Positions 27,230 to 35,538 of a DNA stretch of 41,168 nt are shown one piece after another. The DNA comes from an uncultured bacterium. Its GTDB lineage: Bacteria > Chloroflexota > Anaerolineae > J036 > Brachytrichaceae. The stretch's first letter is position 1; each line of letters begins with the position of its first letter. Location: contig CAIXPS010000326.1 in NCBI GenBank assembly GCA_903921365.1, positions 1-41,168 of the forward strand, in the 5' to 3' direction. Under the pieces are notes generated by a model. The model did no database searches and was not told the DNA's origin. It was given only the letters and a program-made list of their open reading frames with translations. A program made the translations under genes and the position numbers.

Positions 27230-28305
27230 TACGCTGCCATCTCATGTCCACTCACAGCGGACTGTTGGATCAGTTCGAGGATGCGCGTGGTTTGCAACGC
27301 TTCTTCCGGTCTGACCACGAGCGCGCTTTCGCCACGGATTGCTGCGATGAATGACGCAATCGACGCCGATGTGCCGGCGCCGGGATAGCGCGATGTGTCG
27401 GGTATGACCGTTTCCATCGCGCCGTTGTGTTCCTGATAGAACCGCAAGGGCGTGTCGCGCCCATACTTGTCGGGGGAGCGATCGGCGCCGCCGCGCGTGC
27501 CAAACAGCGTCACGCGTTCTTCGCTCGCGCCGAACGCGGCCCACGTGACGATCAGGCGAATCGCCCCGCCATCTGCCAGAGAAATATGCGCGATGGCGGT
27601 GTCGTCCACGTCAAAGCGCCCTGCAGTGCCACGGTCGATGCCCCAACCGCCCAGGCCAATCTTCTGCTCGCCCAGAGCGGAACTCAACATCCCGCGCACC
27701 GCTGCCACTTTTGGGAAACCCAGCATGAACATCGCCAGATCGAGCATGTGCACGCCGATGTCATACAACGAACCCGCGCCCGCCATGTCTTTGTTGGTGA
27801 ACCAGCTTCCATACCCGGGAATGCCCGCTGATCGGATCATGCGCGCGTCCGTCAGATAGACCCGGCCAAAGCGCCCTTCGGCGACTGCGTCGTGAATCGC
27901 GCGCGCCGTGCCTTCGAAGCGCAAGTGTTGATTGATGCTGAGCATCTTGCCAGTGCGTTTGGCTGCGGCGATCATCTCTTCGGCCAGCGCCGTGCTCGTG
28001 GCGAATGGTTTTTCGCACAACACGTGTTTGCCCGCTTCGAGTGCGGCGATGGTCACAGGCGCGTGCAGGAAGTTTGGCAATCCCACGCTGACAACGTCAA
28101 TATCAGGGTCGGCCAGCAGTTCTTTGTAATCGCCATAGGCGCGGGCGACATGCATTTCTTTCGCCACGCTCTGCGCGCGCGCCAGATTCGTGTCGCACAC
28201 GGCGACAACTTCAATGCCCGCAGCCTGAAAGCCGGGGATATGCCCACGTTTACCGATCTCGCCGCAACCAAGGACGCCAGCCCGGAGGGTCTGTTTATTT
28301 GTCAT
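27229..28305 (-). CDS. Gfo/Idh/MocA family NAD(P)-dependent oxidoreductase
   Basis: 358 aa. N-terminal Rossmann fold with the nucleotide loop GVLGCGEIGKRGHIPGFQ, then VVAVCDTN after strand 2, and the family motif CEKPFA (about residues 96-101). The C-terminal domain has YDIGVHMLDLAMFMLG, with the Asp and His that usually act in catalysis. It probably oxidises or reduces a sugar or cyclitol; the exact substrate is not visible. GAGG sits 5-6 nt before the ATG. It is first in a unit with the APH-fold kinase and argJ and is divergent from the tRNA-Ser pair. Confidence 0.9.
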   Translation of the reverse strand: MTNKQTLRAGVLGCGEIGKRGHIPGFQAAGIEVVAVCDTNLARAQSVAKEMHVARAYGDYKELLADPDIDVVSVGLPNFLHAPVTIAALEAGKHVLCEKPFATSTALAEEMIAAAKRTGKMLSINQHLRFEGTARAIHDAVAEGRFGRVYLTDARMIRSAGIPGYGSWFTNKDMAGAGSLYDIGVHMLDLAMFMLGFPKVAAVRGMLSSALGEQKIGLGGWGIDRGTAGRFDVDDTAIAHISLADGGAIRLIVTWAAFGASEERVTLFGTRGGADRSPDKYGRDTPLRFYQEHNGAMETVIPDTSRYPGAGTSASIASFIAAIRGESALVVRPEEALQTTRILELIQQSAVSGHEMAA

Positions 28306-28353
28306 GTATGCCTCATATGTGAAGATTCGAGTATTTTACTTCCGCAATCACAG

Positions 28354-28382
28354 TTGACCCTCTTCCCGTCACGTGGTATATT
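28354..28382 (+). promoter_or_regulatory. Promoter of the tRNA-Ser pair
   Basis: TTGACC (28354-28359), a 17-bp spacer and TATATT (28377-28382) match the sigma70-type consensus at ten of twelve positions. The tRNA starts 60 bp downstream. Confidence 0.8.
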
Positions 28383-28442
28383 CAATGCTTAGCGCTTACG
28401 AAAGTGTGAAGGGATTGCATGGCGCCCACAATCCCACAAAAT

Positions 28443-28530
28443 GGAAAGGTGGCCGAGTGGTTTAAGGCGACGGTCTTGAAAACCGTTGTGGGTCTATGGC
28501 TCACCGTGAGTTCGAATCTCACCCTTTCCG
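28443..28530 (+). tRNA. tRNA-Ser (anticodon UGA)
   Basis: 88 nt with a long variable arm. Acceptor stem GGAAAGG pairs with CCTTTCC, discriminator G. The anticodon loop CTTGAAA sits in stem ACGGT/ACCGT, giving UGA. The T-loop reads GTTCGAATC. CCA is not encoded. It reads UCA and other UCN codons. Confidence 0.97.
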
Positions 28531-28544
28531 TAGTGCGTGTTTCC

Positions 28545-28634
28545 GGGGAGGTGCCGGAGTGGACGATCGGAGCCGCCTGCTAAGCGGTTGTGCGCCTAAT
28601 AAGTGCACCCAGGGTTCGAAGCCCTGCCTCCCCG
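28545..28634 (+). tRNA. tRNA-Ser (anticodon GCU)
   Basis: 90 nt, 14 bp after the first tRNA-Ser and surely cotranscribed. Acceptor GGGGAGG pairs with CCTCCCC, discriminator G. The anticodon loop CTGCTAA gives GCU for AGC/AGU codons. It has a long variable arm typical of serine tRNAs and T-loop GGTTCGAAG. CCA is not encoded. Confidence 0.97.
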
Positions 28635-28638
28635 CCTT

Positions 28639-28667
28639 AAGACCAGCATCGGCTGGTCTTTTTCTTT
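28639..28667 (+). terminator. Terminator of the tRNA-Ser operon
   Basis: Stem AAGACCAGC / GCTGGTCTT with loop ATCG (28639-28660), followed by a T-rich tail (TTTCTTT). It starts four bases after the second tRNA and ends just before the convergent MFS gene stop. Confidence 0.92.
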
Positions 28668-28669
28668 GC

Positions 28670-29992
28670 CTACTGCGCCTGGACGATGTGCGGTTCCTGA
28701 CGCATGCCAGTCGGGCGACTGAACACGATCACCAGCAGAGGCAACAATGCCACCATCAGCCCGATTGCCGAGACGATGTTGTAGCCGAACGCCTGAAGCA
28801 AAATGCCGCTGCTCAAGCTCCCCACTGCTGACGCGATGTTCACCATGACTTCGTTGGCGCCCTGCAGCCGCGCTCGATCTTTGAGCGCAAATGCGTCGGT
28901 AAGCAGTGTTGACCCGGTGATGTAACAGCCGCTCCAGCCCAAACCGATCAGGAATAACGCCAGCCCGATCCAGGGCGTCATCAGCGACAGCGGAGCGACC
29001 ACGCAGCCTGCCGCGATGATGATGGCGCTCACGATGATCATCAGCCGCCGCCCGATCCGATCCGCCAGTTGCCCGATCAACGGCGCGAAAGCAAACATCC
29101 CCAGCACATGCCCGCTGGTGACAAGCGACACCTCACCCAGGTCGTGATTATGATGCGTCATGTGCAGGCTGACGATCGCCATCATCATGACCATGGTGGC
29201 TTGTGCGCTGATCATGGTGAACATGGCGACGCGCGCGTTGCGGTTGGTCAACAGTTCCATCAGCGCCGCGCGCCTGGCAACGCCTGGCTCCTCCGGCTTT
29301 TGCGTCTGTGTCGCCGGCGTCGGGTTGTTTGCCGTGTGCAGGCCAATCACGCGCGCAGCAATTCCTTTTATATCCATCGACAACAACACGAAGATGACCA
29401 GCCCGGCGATCACGATCAACACTGCTGTGGCAAAGAAAGGTCCTGCCAGCGGCGCCACGCCGAACGATGCGGCGATACCGCTGGCAGGAGCAACCATGGC
29501 CGGGCCTAATACCGCGCCGATCGTGCCGCCAAAGATCACGCTGCTCAACGCCCTGCCACGTCGATCCGGCGGGTTGAGCTCTGCGGCAGCATAACGCGCC
29601 TGATCCAGTGTGCCGCGTCCGGCGCCCAGAAACATCAACCCGATCAGGAATGGAATTAACGCGCCGGCGGCAACGCTAAAACCACAGATGACGCCTCCGG
29701 AGATGGCGATTACGCAACCGATGAGTAGACCGTAACGTCGTCCCAGCCGTCCCATCATCCGGCCAGCCGGGTACGCCGCGAGTGAAGCGCCGCCCAGCAT
29801 CAAGGCGCTTGGCAGACCTGCCAATGCGTCCTGGCCGCTCAGTCCGGAAATGACCAGCGGGTTCACGGTGGTGCTGGCAAGCAGCGCGGCCGATGCGATG
29901 CTTTGGGTCAGGAAGAGTCCAATGGTGGCGCGCCGGATCAATCGCGTATCCAGTTGATCGAGTACTTTTATCATGTGCTGGGAGTTTTCCAT
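28670..29992 (-). CDS. MFS transporter
   Basis: 440 aa from ATG 29992; a TTG at 30031 would overlap the cytochrome operon terminator and is less likely. Twelve hydrophobic segments in two halves are joined by a charged loop near 210-240 (HTANNPTPATQTQKPEEPG). The loop between helices 2 and 3 has the MFS motif in the form AGRMMGRLGRRYGLLIG. The second half has its counterpart, IGQLADRIGRRLMII. The proton-driven exporter layout is likely but the substrate is not known. No ribosome-binding site is obvious. Confidence 0.88.
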   Translation of the reverse strand: MENSQHMIKVLDQLDTRLIRRATIGLFLTQSIASAALLASTTVNPLVISGLSGQDALAGLPSALMLGGASLAAYPAGRMMGRLGRRYGLLIGCVIAISGGVICGFSVAAGALIPFLIGLMFLGAGRGTLDQARYAAAELNPPDRRGRALSSVIFGGTIGAVLGPAMVAPASGIAASFGVAPLAGPFFATAVLIVIAGLVIFVLLSMDIKGIAARVIGLHTANNPTPATQTQKPEEPGVARRAALMELLTNRNARVAMFTMISAQATMVMMMAIVSLHMTHHNHDLGEVSLVTSGHVLGMFAFAPLIGQLADRIGRRLMIIVSAIIIAAGCVVAPLSLMTPWIGLALFLIGLGWSGCYITGSTLLTDAFALKDRARLQGANEVMVNIASAVGSLSSGILLQAFGYNIVSAIGLMVALLPLLVIVFSRPTGMRQEPHIVQAQ

Positions 29993-30029
29993 TACCGGGG
30001 ATTCGTGAATCGTAACATGATCGCGCAAC

Positions 30030-30068
30030 AAAAAAGCGCCGCGAGTTAACCAATAGCTCGCGGCGCTT
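30030..30068 (-). terminator. Terminator of the complex III operon
   Basis: A 12-bp GC-rich stem (arms 30034-30045 and 30057-30068, 11-nt loop) is followed on the minus strand by six T (the A-run at 30030-30035). It lies about 30 bp after the cytochrome c stop. Confidence 0.93.
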
Positions 30069-30099
30069 CTGACGGATTGCCTGTGTCAACAGGTAGCGA

Positions 30100-31020
30100 T
30101 TATTTGAGCGATACGAGGTACGCGACCAGGCTCTTGATATCCGCGTCAGGTATCGTTGTTTTGAAGTTCGGCGGCATCACGTTCGCCGGGCAGGCGCCCG
30201 TTGGACACTTGGCAGCAATATACACCCCAGGTGCGGTGATCGACTCGTTGATAAACTCTTCGACTGTCGTCGCCTTACCCTGGCTGGCCTTGTAATCGGC
30301 GGCAGTAATGATCGCTGCCGCATCAGTCCCGATTGCGGACAGGTTGGGCCCGATGTTGCCTTGTGCAACACCCTTGATGGCGTGGCACGCGTTGCAACCG
30401 TTCTTCAGGAACACAGCTTTCCCAGCTTCCTGTTCCGGCGTCAACGGCGCTGATGTGGGCTTAGGCACAAAGGCTGCGCCCGGCTTGGGCGAGTCGATTG
30501 TTCCCGATGTCGCCGGGTTCTGCGCCCAGTTCAGGATGAACCGTGACACGTCAGTGATCTGGTCATCGCGCAGGTTGCCGCCAACGGCCTGGCCGAAAGC
30601 AGGGTGGATGACTTCCCACTGGTTGCTGCTCTTTAGCGGAATACCCGATGTTGTGACGGCCCGGATGTAGCTGTCCAGGTTGCCAACCCAGCCGATATCC
30701 AGGATACGCTGGCTCTTCTGCACCTCGCGCCCCGCATCGGTTTTGCCGAGGAAGGCGATGCTGTTCAATGCCGGCCCCTGGCTGTCGATTCCTTTGCCGT
30801 CCGCGCCGTGACAACGCGCGCACTGTTCAAAATATACCTTCGCGCCAGCCTCAATTGACCGCGCCGTATACTTGGCGTCCTGAGCGCCCAGCGCCTTGCT
30901 GAGATCGCCCAACCCGACGATGGCGCATGCGCTTAAGAATCCAACTACGCTGATCAATCCAACGATGACGCGCAAGTTAAAACCGGGCTTAAAAGTGACT
31001 ATCTTCTTGATAATGCTCAT
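30100..31020 (-). CDS. Diheme cytochrome c of the complex III operon
   Basis: 306 aa. A hydrophobic N-terminal segment (residues 18-36) includes LSAC, a possible lipobox at Cys32; it may alternatively stay as a membrane anchor. Two c-type heme motifs are seen: CARCH (67-71) and CNACH (209-213). The second domain has Met282 in NVMPPNF as the expected sixth ligand. The first domain, about 72-170, contains no Met at all; His139 (VIHPAFG) is a candidate ligand. GAGGT is 8 nt before the ATG. Last gene of the Rieske - cytochrome b - cytochrome c operon, so it should accept electrons from the Rieske centre, replacing cytochrome c1. Confidence 0.93.
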   Translation of the reverse strand: MSIIKKIVTFKPGFNLRVIVGLISVVGFLSACAIVGLGDLSKALGAQDAKYTARSIEAGAKVYFEQCARCHGADGKGIDSQGPALNSIAFLGKTDAGREVQKSQRILDIGWVGNLDSYIRAVTTSGIPLKSSNQWEVIHPAFGQAVGGNLRDDQITDVSRFILNWAQNPATSGTIDSPKPGAAFVPKPTSAPLTPEQEAGKAVFLKNGCNACHAIKGVAQGNIGPNLSAIGTDAAAIITAADYKASQGKATTVEEFINESITAPGVYIAAKCPTGACPANVMPPNFKTTIPDADIKSLVAYLVSLK

Positions 31021-31051
31021 TCACTGTACCTCGTAATTTCAAACTGCCCGC

Positions 31052-32737
31052 CTAATGCTCGCTGTCCCTGTGGATGAACTTGAACTTTGAGAATTCCTGC
31101 GCAGCGCTTGTCTGGTCGTCCGTGTAGTTGATGACGAGAGTAATCTGTTTCAAGTCCGGCTGGATTTCGGCGATCTTTACCTGGGCCACTGTATCCGCAG
31201 ATAGTTTGCGACCGTTCGGATCGGCAGTGTTCATGCGTCGCTGCATGTCGTAATAGAGTTCCTTGATAATCGCATTGAGTTCAGGCGCATTTGCCACATT
31301 GGCGTCTGCAGTCACCTGATAGTCGCCCACAACCATCTGGTCGAATGGAATCCTCATCAGGTTGCCGTCGCCCTCGTCCGGCATGAATTCCTGACCAATC
31401 TCGGCTGATGGCGCGCCGCCGACGAAACCAAACCCGGTGATCGGCACGCCTGTCGGGATGCCGGCCAGCGACAGATACAGGATCAACGCTGTAAACAAGC
31501 CACCTATCGTCAGCATGATTTTGCGCTGACCATAGCGCCGGCTTGGGTTTGGATCAACATAGGGCACGACAGCGAGGGCCACAAATACCAGCGGGCCGAC
31601 AATGATGCCCCATAGAACCTTGGGGGTTATCCCAATCACGTTTGCAAAGAACTTGTCGATGCCGTTTGCGATATCTGCTGGCAGGAATGGGATGATATGT
31701 GGAATCTTGAGCAATCCCTGCAGCCAGTAGAAGTACCAGGGCGCCACTGTGTGGTTAGGCGTCACCAGCGGGTTGCTGTGCGTTTCGAGCGGCGCGCGAT
31801 ACCATGTCGCGCAGGAGATCGCCAGAATTGCCATGGCAATGGCGATGTACATGATCTCGTTGGTCGCGATGTCGGGGAGGAAGTTCACGCGCTTGTCCGG
31901 CGACACCTTGCGCGCGCTATCTTCACCCACTGCTTCCATTTCAGGCGGCAGGCTGATGCCCCAGCGCACAACCTTGTAATAGTGCACGGCGAGGAACACG
32001 ATGCCGATAAACGGCAGCAGCACCACGTGCAGCAGGTAGAAGCGCAACAAACCGCCGGCGCCGATATCTGGCGCGCCGCGCAGGAGTAGGTTTACGGTTG
32101 GCCCGACGCCCGGTGCTGCGTCAGCCATACTGGTGCCGATGGTTACCGCCCAGAAAGCCAACTGATCCCACGGGAGCAGATAGCCGCTGAAGGACAACCC
32201 AAGCGTCATGATCAACAACACGACGCCGGTAAACCAGGTGAACTGGCGCGGTTTCTTGTAAGAGCCTGTGATGAAGGTGCGCAACATGTGCAGCGTGACG
32301 ACGACCACCATGACTTCTGCGCCTAATCGGTGCAGGTCGCGCACGAACATACCGAAGGGCACGTTCGTGATGATGTCGATCATGCTGCTGTAAGCGCGTT
32401 CGGGCGAGGGGGTATAGAAGATCATCAGGTAGATGCCTGTGATGATCTCGATAGCGAAGAACAGCGCCGAAAGCAAACCCAGCCGGAACGTGGGATACAG
32501 GGTCGTGGTCGCCTCATGATAAAAGGTGGGGCGAATATGGAACCAGAACCCCTCCGTATGAGGCTTGACGCGCGGGTTTGGCTTGGGCGGCGGATCGCCG
32601 CGCAGAATGCCGCGCACGTCATCCCATGACAAGCCGGTGGTCAGCCGCTGAAAGGTTTCGTCGGCGCGTTGGGCAACGGTTGCCTTTAACCCCGTGGTCT
32701 TAACTTGGTTGACGAGTCTTTTTCCAATAATAGCCAT
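31052..32737 (-). CDS. Cytochrome b of a quinol oxidoreductase (bc/b6f type)
   Basis: 561 aa, one chain with both the b6-like and subunit IV-like parts. The four heme ligands are His136/His150 and His237/His252. The second spacing (15) is as in cytochrome b6, against 14 in mitochondrial bc1. The quinol-oxidation-site motif, usually PEWY, reads APWYFYW (residues 332-338) and lacks the acidic residue. There is an N-terminal cytoplasmic extension of ~65 residues and a C-terminal soluble extension of ~125 residues after the last helix. GAGGAG lies 8 nt before the ATG. It would oxidise quinol, probably menaquinol in this lineage (inference), and pass electrons to the Rieske protein and heme bL. 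Confidence 0.95.
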   Translation of the reverse strand: MAIIGKRLVNQVKTTGLKATVAQRADETFQRLTTGLSWDDVRGILRGDPPPKPNPRVKPHTEGFWFHIRPTFYHEATTTLYPTFRLGLLSALFFAIEIITGIYLMIFYTPSPERAYSSMIDIITNVPFGMFVRDLHRLGAEVMVVVVTLHMLRTFITGSYKKPRQFTWFTGVVLLIMTLGLSFSGYLLPWDQLAFWAVTIGTSMADAAPGVGPTVNLLLRGAPDIGAGGLLRFYLLHVVLLPFIGIVFLAVHYYKVVRWGISLPPEMEAVGEDSARKVSPDKRVNFLPDIATNEIMYIAIAMAILAISCATWYRAPLETHSNPLVTPNHTVAPWYFYWLQGLLKIPHIIPFLPADIANGIDKFFANVIGITPKVLWGIIVGPLVFVALAVVPYVDPNPSRRYGQRKIMLTIGGLFTALILYLSLAGIPTGVPITGFGFVGGAPSAEIGQEFMPDEGDGNLMRIPFDQMVVGDYQVTADANVANAPELNAIIKELYYDMQRRMNTADPNGRKLSADTVAQVKIAEIQPDLKQITLVINYTDDQTSAAQEFSKFKFIHRDSEH

Positions 32738-32769
32738 ACACTCAACTCCTCAGTCAATCACAGAACAAA

Positions 32770-33417
32770 TTAGAAGTGCGACTTGCCGGTGATCTTCAGC
32801 CCGGTATTTACCTTGATCGTAACCGCGTTGGCCGGCACAGCCAGTGGGCTGCCGTCAGCGGACTGACCCACAGGATTCCCTGCCTGGTCAAACGCCTCAA
32901 GCGCAAACGTGTCCAGGCTGCGCGGGGCAGGGCCGGCGATATACGTGCCGTCCTTCTGGAACTGCGACCCGTGGCACGGGCAGGCGAAGCGATTGGCCAG
33001 TCCATCCCACGCATAGATGCAGCCCAGGTGCGTGCATACCTTGTAATTGGCGATGAGCCCCTTGTCGGTTGTTACCATCCAGAACTTACCGAGGTTGTTG
33101 GCGACAGGCGCGTCACTCACCTTCGGGAAGTCTGTGACACTCACCGCGATCTTGCCGCCGAACTGCCCTTCTTTGAAGCGGGGAAGCGCAAAAAGCACCG
33201 AGATTCCGGCCGTCTCAGCGAGGAACAGTGCCATTGACGCGCCCCATACATAATAAAGAAATTCGCGTCGGGTTACCCCTTGAGGGGCGACAGGCGTGGG
33301 CGCCGCCGCCGGGGCTGTTTTAGTTGCGGCAGCCGTCTTCGTCGCAGTCGTTTTAGCGGCTGGAGCAGCAGGCTTTGGCGTGGGAGCAGCGGGGGGTGGG
33401 GCTGTAGTTTCTGCCAT
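32770..33417 (-). CDS. Rieske 2Fe-2S protein
   Basis: 215 aa. Cluster ligands are in CTHLGC and CPCHGSQF, with the disulphide Cys included. The order is a ~45-residue Ala/Pro/Thr/Lys-rich cytoplasmic N-terminus, a twin-Arg motif (VTRREFLYYVWG), a membrane anchor, then the soluble cluster domain. It looks Tat-exported and membrane-anchored. AAGGAG lies 5 nt before the ATG. First gene of the operon, 32 bp ahead of cytochrome b. Tat signals are usual for Rieske proteins; the long low-complexity head in front of it is not. Confidence 0.95.
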   Translation of the reverse strand: MAETTAPPPAAPTPKPAAPAAKTTATKTAAATKTAPAAAPTPVAPQGVTRREFLYYVWGASMALFLAETAGISVLFALPRFKEGQFGGKIAVSVTDFPKVSDAPVANNLGKFWMVTTDKGLIANYKVCTHLGCIYAWDGLANRFACPCHGSQFQKDGTYIAGPAPRSLDTFALEAFDQAGNPVGQSADGSPLAVPANAVTIKVNTGLKITGKSHF

Positions 33418-33452
33418 CTTTTCTCCTTAAATTCTTGTTATGAATATCATTT

Positions 33453-33492
33453 GCACACGTAAGCACACGCAGGCGTGTGCAGGCACACGTAA
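33453..33492. repeat. 10-bp periodic array in the Rieske leader
   Basis: Four 10-bp units: GCACACGTAA, GCACACGCAG, GCGTGTGCAG, GCACACGTAA. Units 2 and 3 form an inverted repeat (GCACACGC / GCGTGTGC). The array lies 36-75 bp before the Rieske start, inside the predicted mRNA leader. The spacing equals one DNA helical turn, as for stacked regulator sites, but it could equally work as RNA structure. Confidence 0.6.
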
Positions 33493-33613
33493 TAACCAGA
33501 AATCGGCGTTTGAATAGCGCGTATTATCCCATGAACAGGCGCACACGAATGATGCTTTCCACATTCAAGAATCTTCGTGCAAAGCCTGTGCATTGCTTGT
33601 CCTTGACAACGCT

Positions 33614-33629
33614 TGTGCAATATATCACA
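33614..33629. promoter_or_regulatory. CRP/FNR-type palindrome over the -10 box
   Basis: TGTGC-N6-TCACA differs by one base from the CRP-type consensus TGTGA-N6-TCACA. It is the core of a perfect 8-bp inverted repeat with an 8-bp spacer (CGCTTGTG at 33610-33617, CACAAGCG at 33626-33633). The central six bases are exactly the -10 hexamer of the operon promoter, so a bound regulator would repress. Confidence 0.65.
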
Positions 33630-33647
33630 AGCGGTTTGCAGTGTCAA
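33619..33647 (-). promoter_or_regulatory. Promoter of the complex III operon
   Basis: Minus-strand TTGACA (33642-33647), 17-bp spacer, TATATT (33619-33624): a consensus -35 and a five-of-six -10. Transcription would start near 33612, giving a leader of about 195 nt before the Rieske ATG. It is the best promoter in the window. Confidence 0.85.
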
Positions 33648-33659
33648 CGATGCGCGAAT

Positions 33660-34490
33660 TTACCGTGGCAGCGGGATGTAAAATGCGATCATCAGTGCGC
33701 CAAGCGCCAACCGATACCATGCAAACGGGCGCAAGTCGTGTTTTGCCACGTAACCCAAAAACCACTTGATGACGACGATGGCCACGGCAAACGAAACCAC
33801 GGCGCCAAGCACAAACGCGGGAACTGCACTTCCGTTGATCGTGTTGATCTCCTTGACCAGTTTATACAACGTCGCGGCTACCATCGTTGGGATGGATAGA
33901 TAAAATGAGAAGCGCAAGGCCGTTGAGCGATCGAGACCCATCAGCAGGCCGCCGACGATGGTTGATGCGGATCGCGACATCCCTGGGAACAGGGAGGCGA
34001 TTTGGGCAATGCCGATTCCCAACCCCTGCTTCAAGTCCACGCGGTCAAGGGTGGTGATAGGCTGTTTGCGCGTCTGCACCCACCGCTCCACCAGCAGCAT
34101 AATGATTCCGCCGACGACAAGCGCGATGCCGACCGTGAACGGGCTGAACAGGTATTTGTCAATCAGGTTGTTGAGAAGAACCCCGATGATTGCCGCCGGG
34201 ACGAAGGCTACGGCGACCGCGATCAACAGGCGCTGCGCCGATTTATCGCTAGGCGCGCGTTTGACCAGGCTGATCAGGTCGCGCGCAAAGTACAACATCA
34301 CCGCAATGATCGCGCCGAGCTGGATGAACACTTCAAACGTGCCGGCGAGCGCTTTGCTTCCGATGCTCGCGTCAAATTGCAGCACTCCCCCGACGATGAT
34401 CAGGTGGCCGGTGGATGAGATGGGCAGGAACTCGGTGAGACCTTCGACGATGCCCATCACGATGGTCTGGAGAAGGAGATTAAAGTCCAT
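33660..34490 (-). CDS. uppP: Undecaprenyl-diphosphatase
   Basis: Removes a phosphate from undecaprenyl pyrophosphate to recycle the lipid carrier of cell-wall synthesis; 276 aa, an inner-membrane protein of about eight helices. Both catalytic motifs are clear: EGLTEFLPISSTGHLI near the N-terminus and PGMSRSASTIVGGL in the middle. AGGA lies 10 nt before the ATG. It is divergent from the epimerase gene; the 65 bp between them must hold both starts. The promoter of the complex III operon begins just after its stop. Overproduction of this enzyme is known to give bacitracin resistance; that is no evidence of such a role here. Confidence 0.95.
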   Translation of the reverse strand: MDFNLLLQTIVMGIVEGLTEFLPISSTGHLIIVGGVLQFDASIGSKALAGTFEVFIQLGAIIAVMLYFARDLISLVKRAPSDKSAQRLLIAVAVAFVPAAIIGVLLNNLIDKYLFSPFTVGIALVVGGIIMLLVERWVQTRKQPITTLDRVDLKQGLGIGIAQIASLFPGMSRSASTIVGGLLMGLDRSTALRFSFYLSIPTMVAATLYKLVKEINTINGSAVPAFVLGAVVSFAVAIVVIKWFLGYVAKHDLRPFAWYRLALGALMIAFYIPLPR

Positions 34491-34555
34491 GATTACTTTT
34501 TCCTGTTTAAGATGTGTGCCTAAGAATAAGCCGAATCGATAGATACTGCAATACT

Positions 34556-35533
34556 ATGAATGCACTCATTACGGGCGCGACAGGTTGCGTTGGCGCCAAT
34601 CTTGTCGAAGCTGTCGGACAGAAAGGCTGGCGCGCAATCGCATTGTGCCGCAAGACCTCCTCACTACATGCCCTGGAGGGCCTGACATACGACCAGGCGT
34701 ATGGCGATGTCACTGACTACGACTCGCTGTTAACCGCCATGCGCGGCGTAGAGATTGTATTCCATGTCGCGGCTGTGGCGGATTACTGGCGCGCGGTCAA
34801 GCGCAGACTTTATGAGGTGAACGTAGAGGGGACGCGCAATGTGATGCGCGCGGCCAAGGCCAGCGGTGTGAATCGCGTGGTGTACACCAGCAGTGTGGCC
34901 TCGCTTGGACAGCCCGGCTTTGGCAAGACTGCCAATGAAACCGCTGTCTTTAATCTTTCGCCAGAACGTTGGCACTATGGCTATAGCAAGGTGCTGGCGG
35001 AACAGGTTGTGCAGGAGGCCGTTGCTGATGGGCTTGACGCGGTCATCGTGAACCCGGCGGTGGTGATCGGCCCGCGCGACGTCAACCTGATCAGCGGCAG
35101 CATCATCATAGAAGAAGCGCGGATGGGCGTGCCGGTCTATCCGCCCGGCGGCGTCTGCGTCATTGATGTGGCGGATGTGTGCGCCGGCGAGATTGGCGCT
35201 GCCGAACACGGCCGGCGCGGCGAGCGCTATATCCTGGGCGGCGAGAACCTGTGGCACCGCGATCTCATTGCCAGCACCGCCGATGTCGTTGGCCGCCGCC
35301 CGGCGCGGATCGGGTTGTCGCGCGGCGTCACGCGCGCACTCGCGCGTTGCGTTGACGTGCTCGCGCGAACCGGTCTGCGTCTGCCTGGCAATGGCGATCA
35401 GTTGCGCTTTGCCGCTGAGACGCTGTGGTTTGATTCCACGAAGGCGCGGCGTGAACTGGGTCTCGCCACGCGACCGTACCGCGAAGCCGCACAACGCGCC
35501 TACGATTGGTATAAGACAAAGGGGTATATTTAG
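34556..35533 (+). CDS. NAD-dependent epimerase/dehydratase (extended SDR)
   Basis: 325 aa from ATG 34556. It begins directly with the Rossmann loop (ALITGATGCVGANLVEAVG). The SDR catalytic pair is in HYGYSKVLAEQ (Tyr and Lys), and VYTSSVASLG supplies the Ser. The C-terminal half is like the dihydroflavonol-reductase and HpnA-type group (AVIVNPAVVIGPRDVNLISG). It may act on a nucleotide sugar or a hopanoid/terpenoid precursor; not settled. No ribosome-binding site precedes the ATG; a weak GATACT ends 8 nt before it, so a leaderless mRNA is possible. It is followed 5 bp later by holA. Confidence 0.9.
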   Translation: MNALITGATGCVGANLVEAVGQKGWRAIALCRKTSSLHALEGLTYDQAYGDVTDYDSLLTAMRGVEIVFHVAAVADYWRAVKRRLYEVNVEGTRNVMRAAKASGVNRVVYTSSVASLGQPGFGKTANETAVFNLSPERWHYGYSKVLAEQVVQEAVADGLDAVIVNPAVVIGPRDVNLISGSIIIEEARMGVPVYPPGGVCVIDVADVCAGEIGAAEHGRRGERYILGGENLWHRDLIASTADVVGRRPARIGLSRGVTRALARCVDVLARTGLRLPGNGDQLRFAAETLWFDSTKARRELGLATRPYREAAQRAYDWYKTKGYI

Positions 35534-35538
35534 CACTG

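Noticed and set aside
33453-33492. CRISPR-like array
   Set aside because: Units are only 10 bp with no spacers; no cas genes are in the window.
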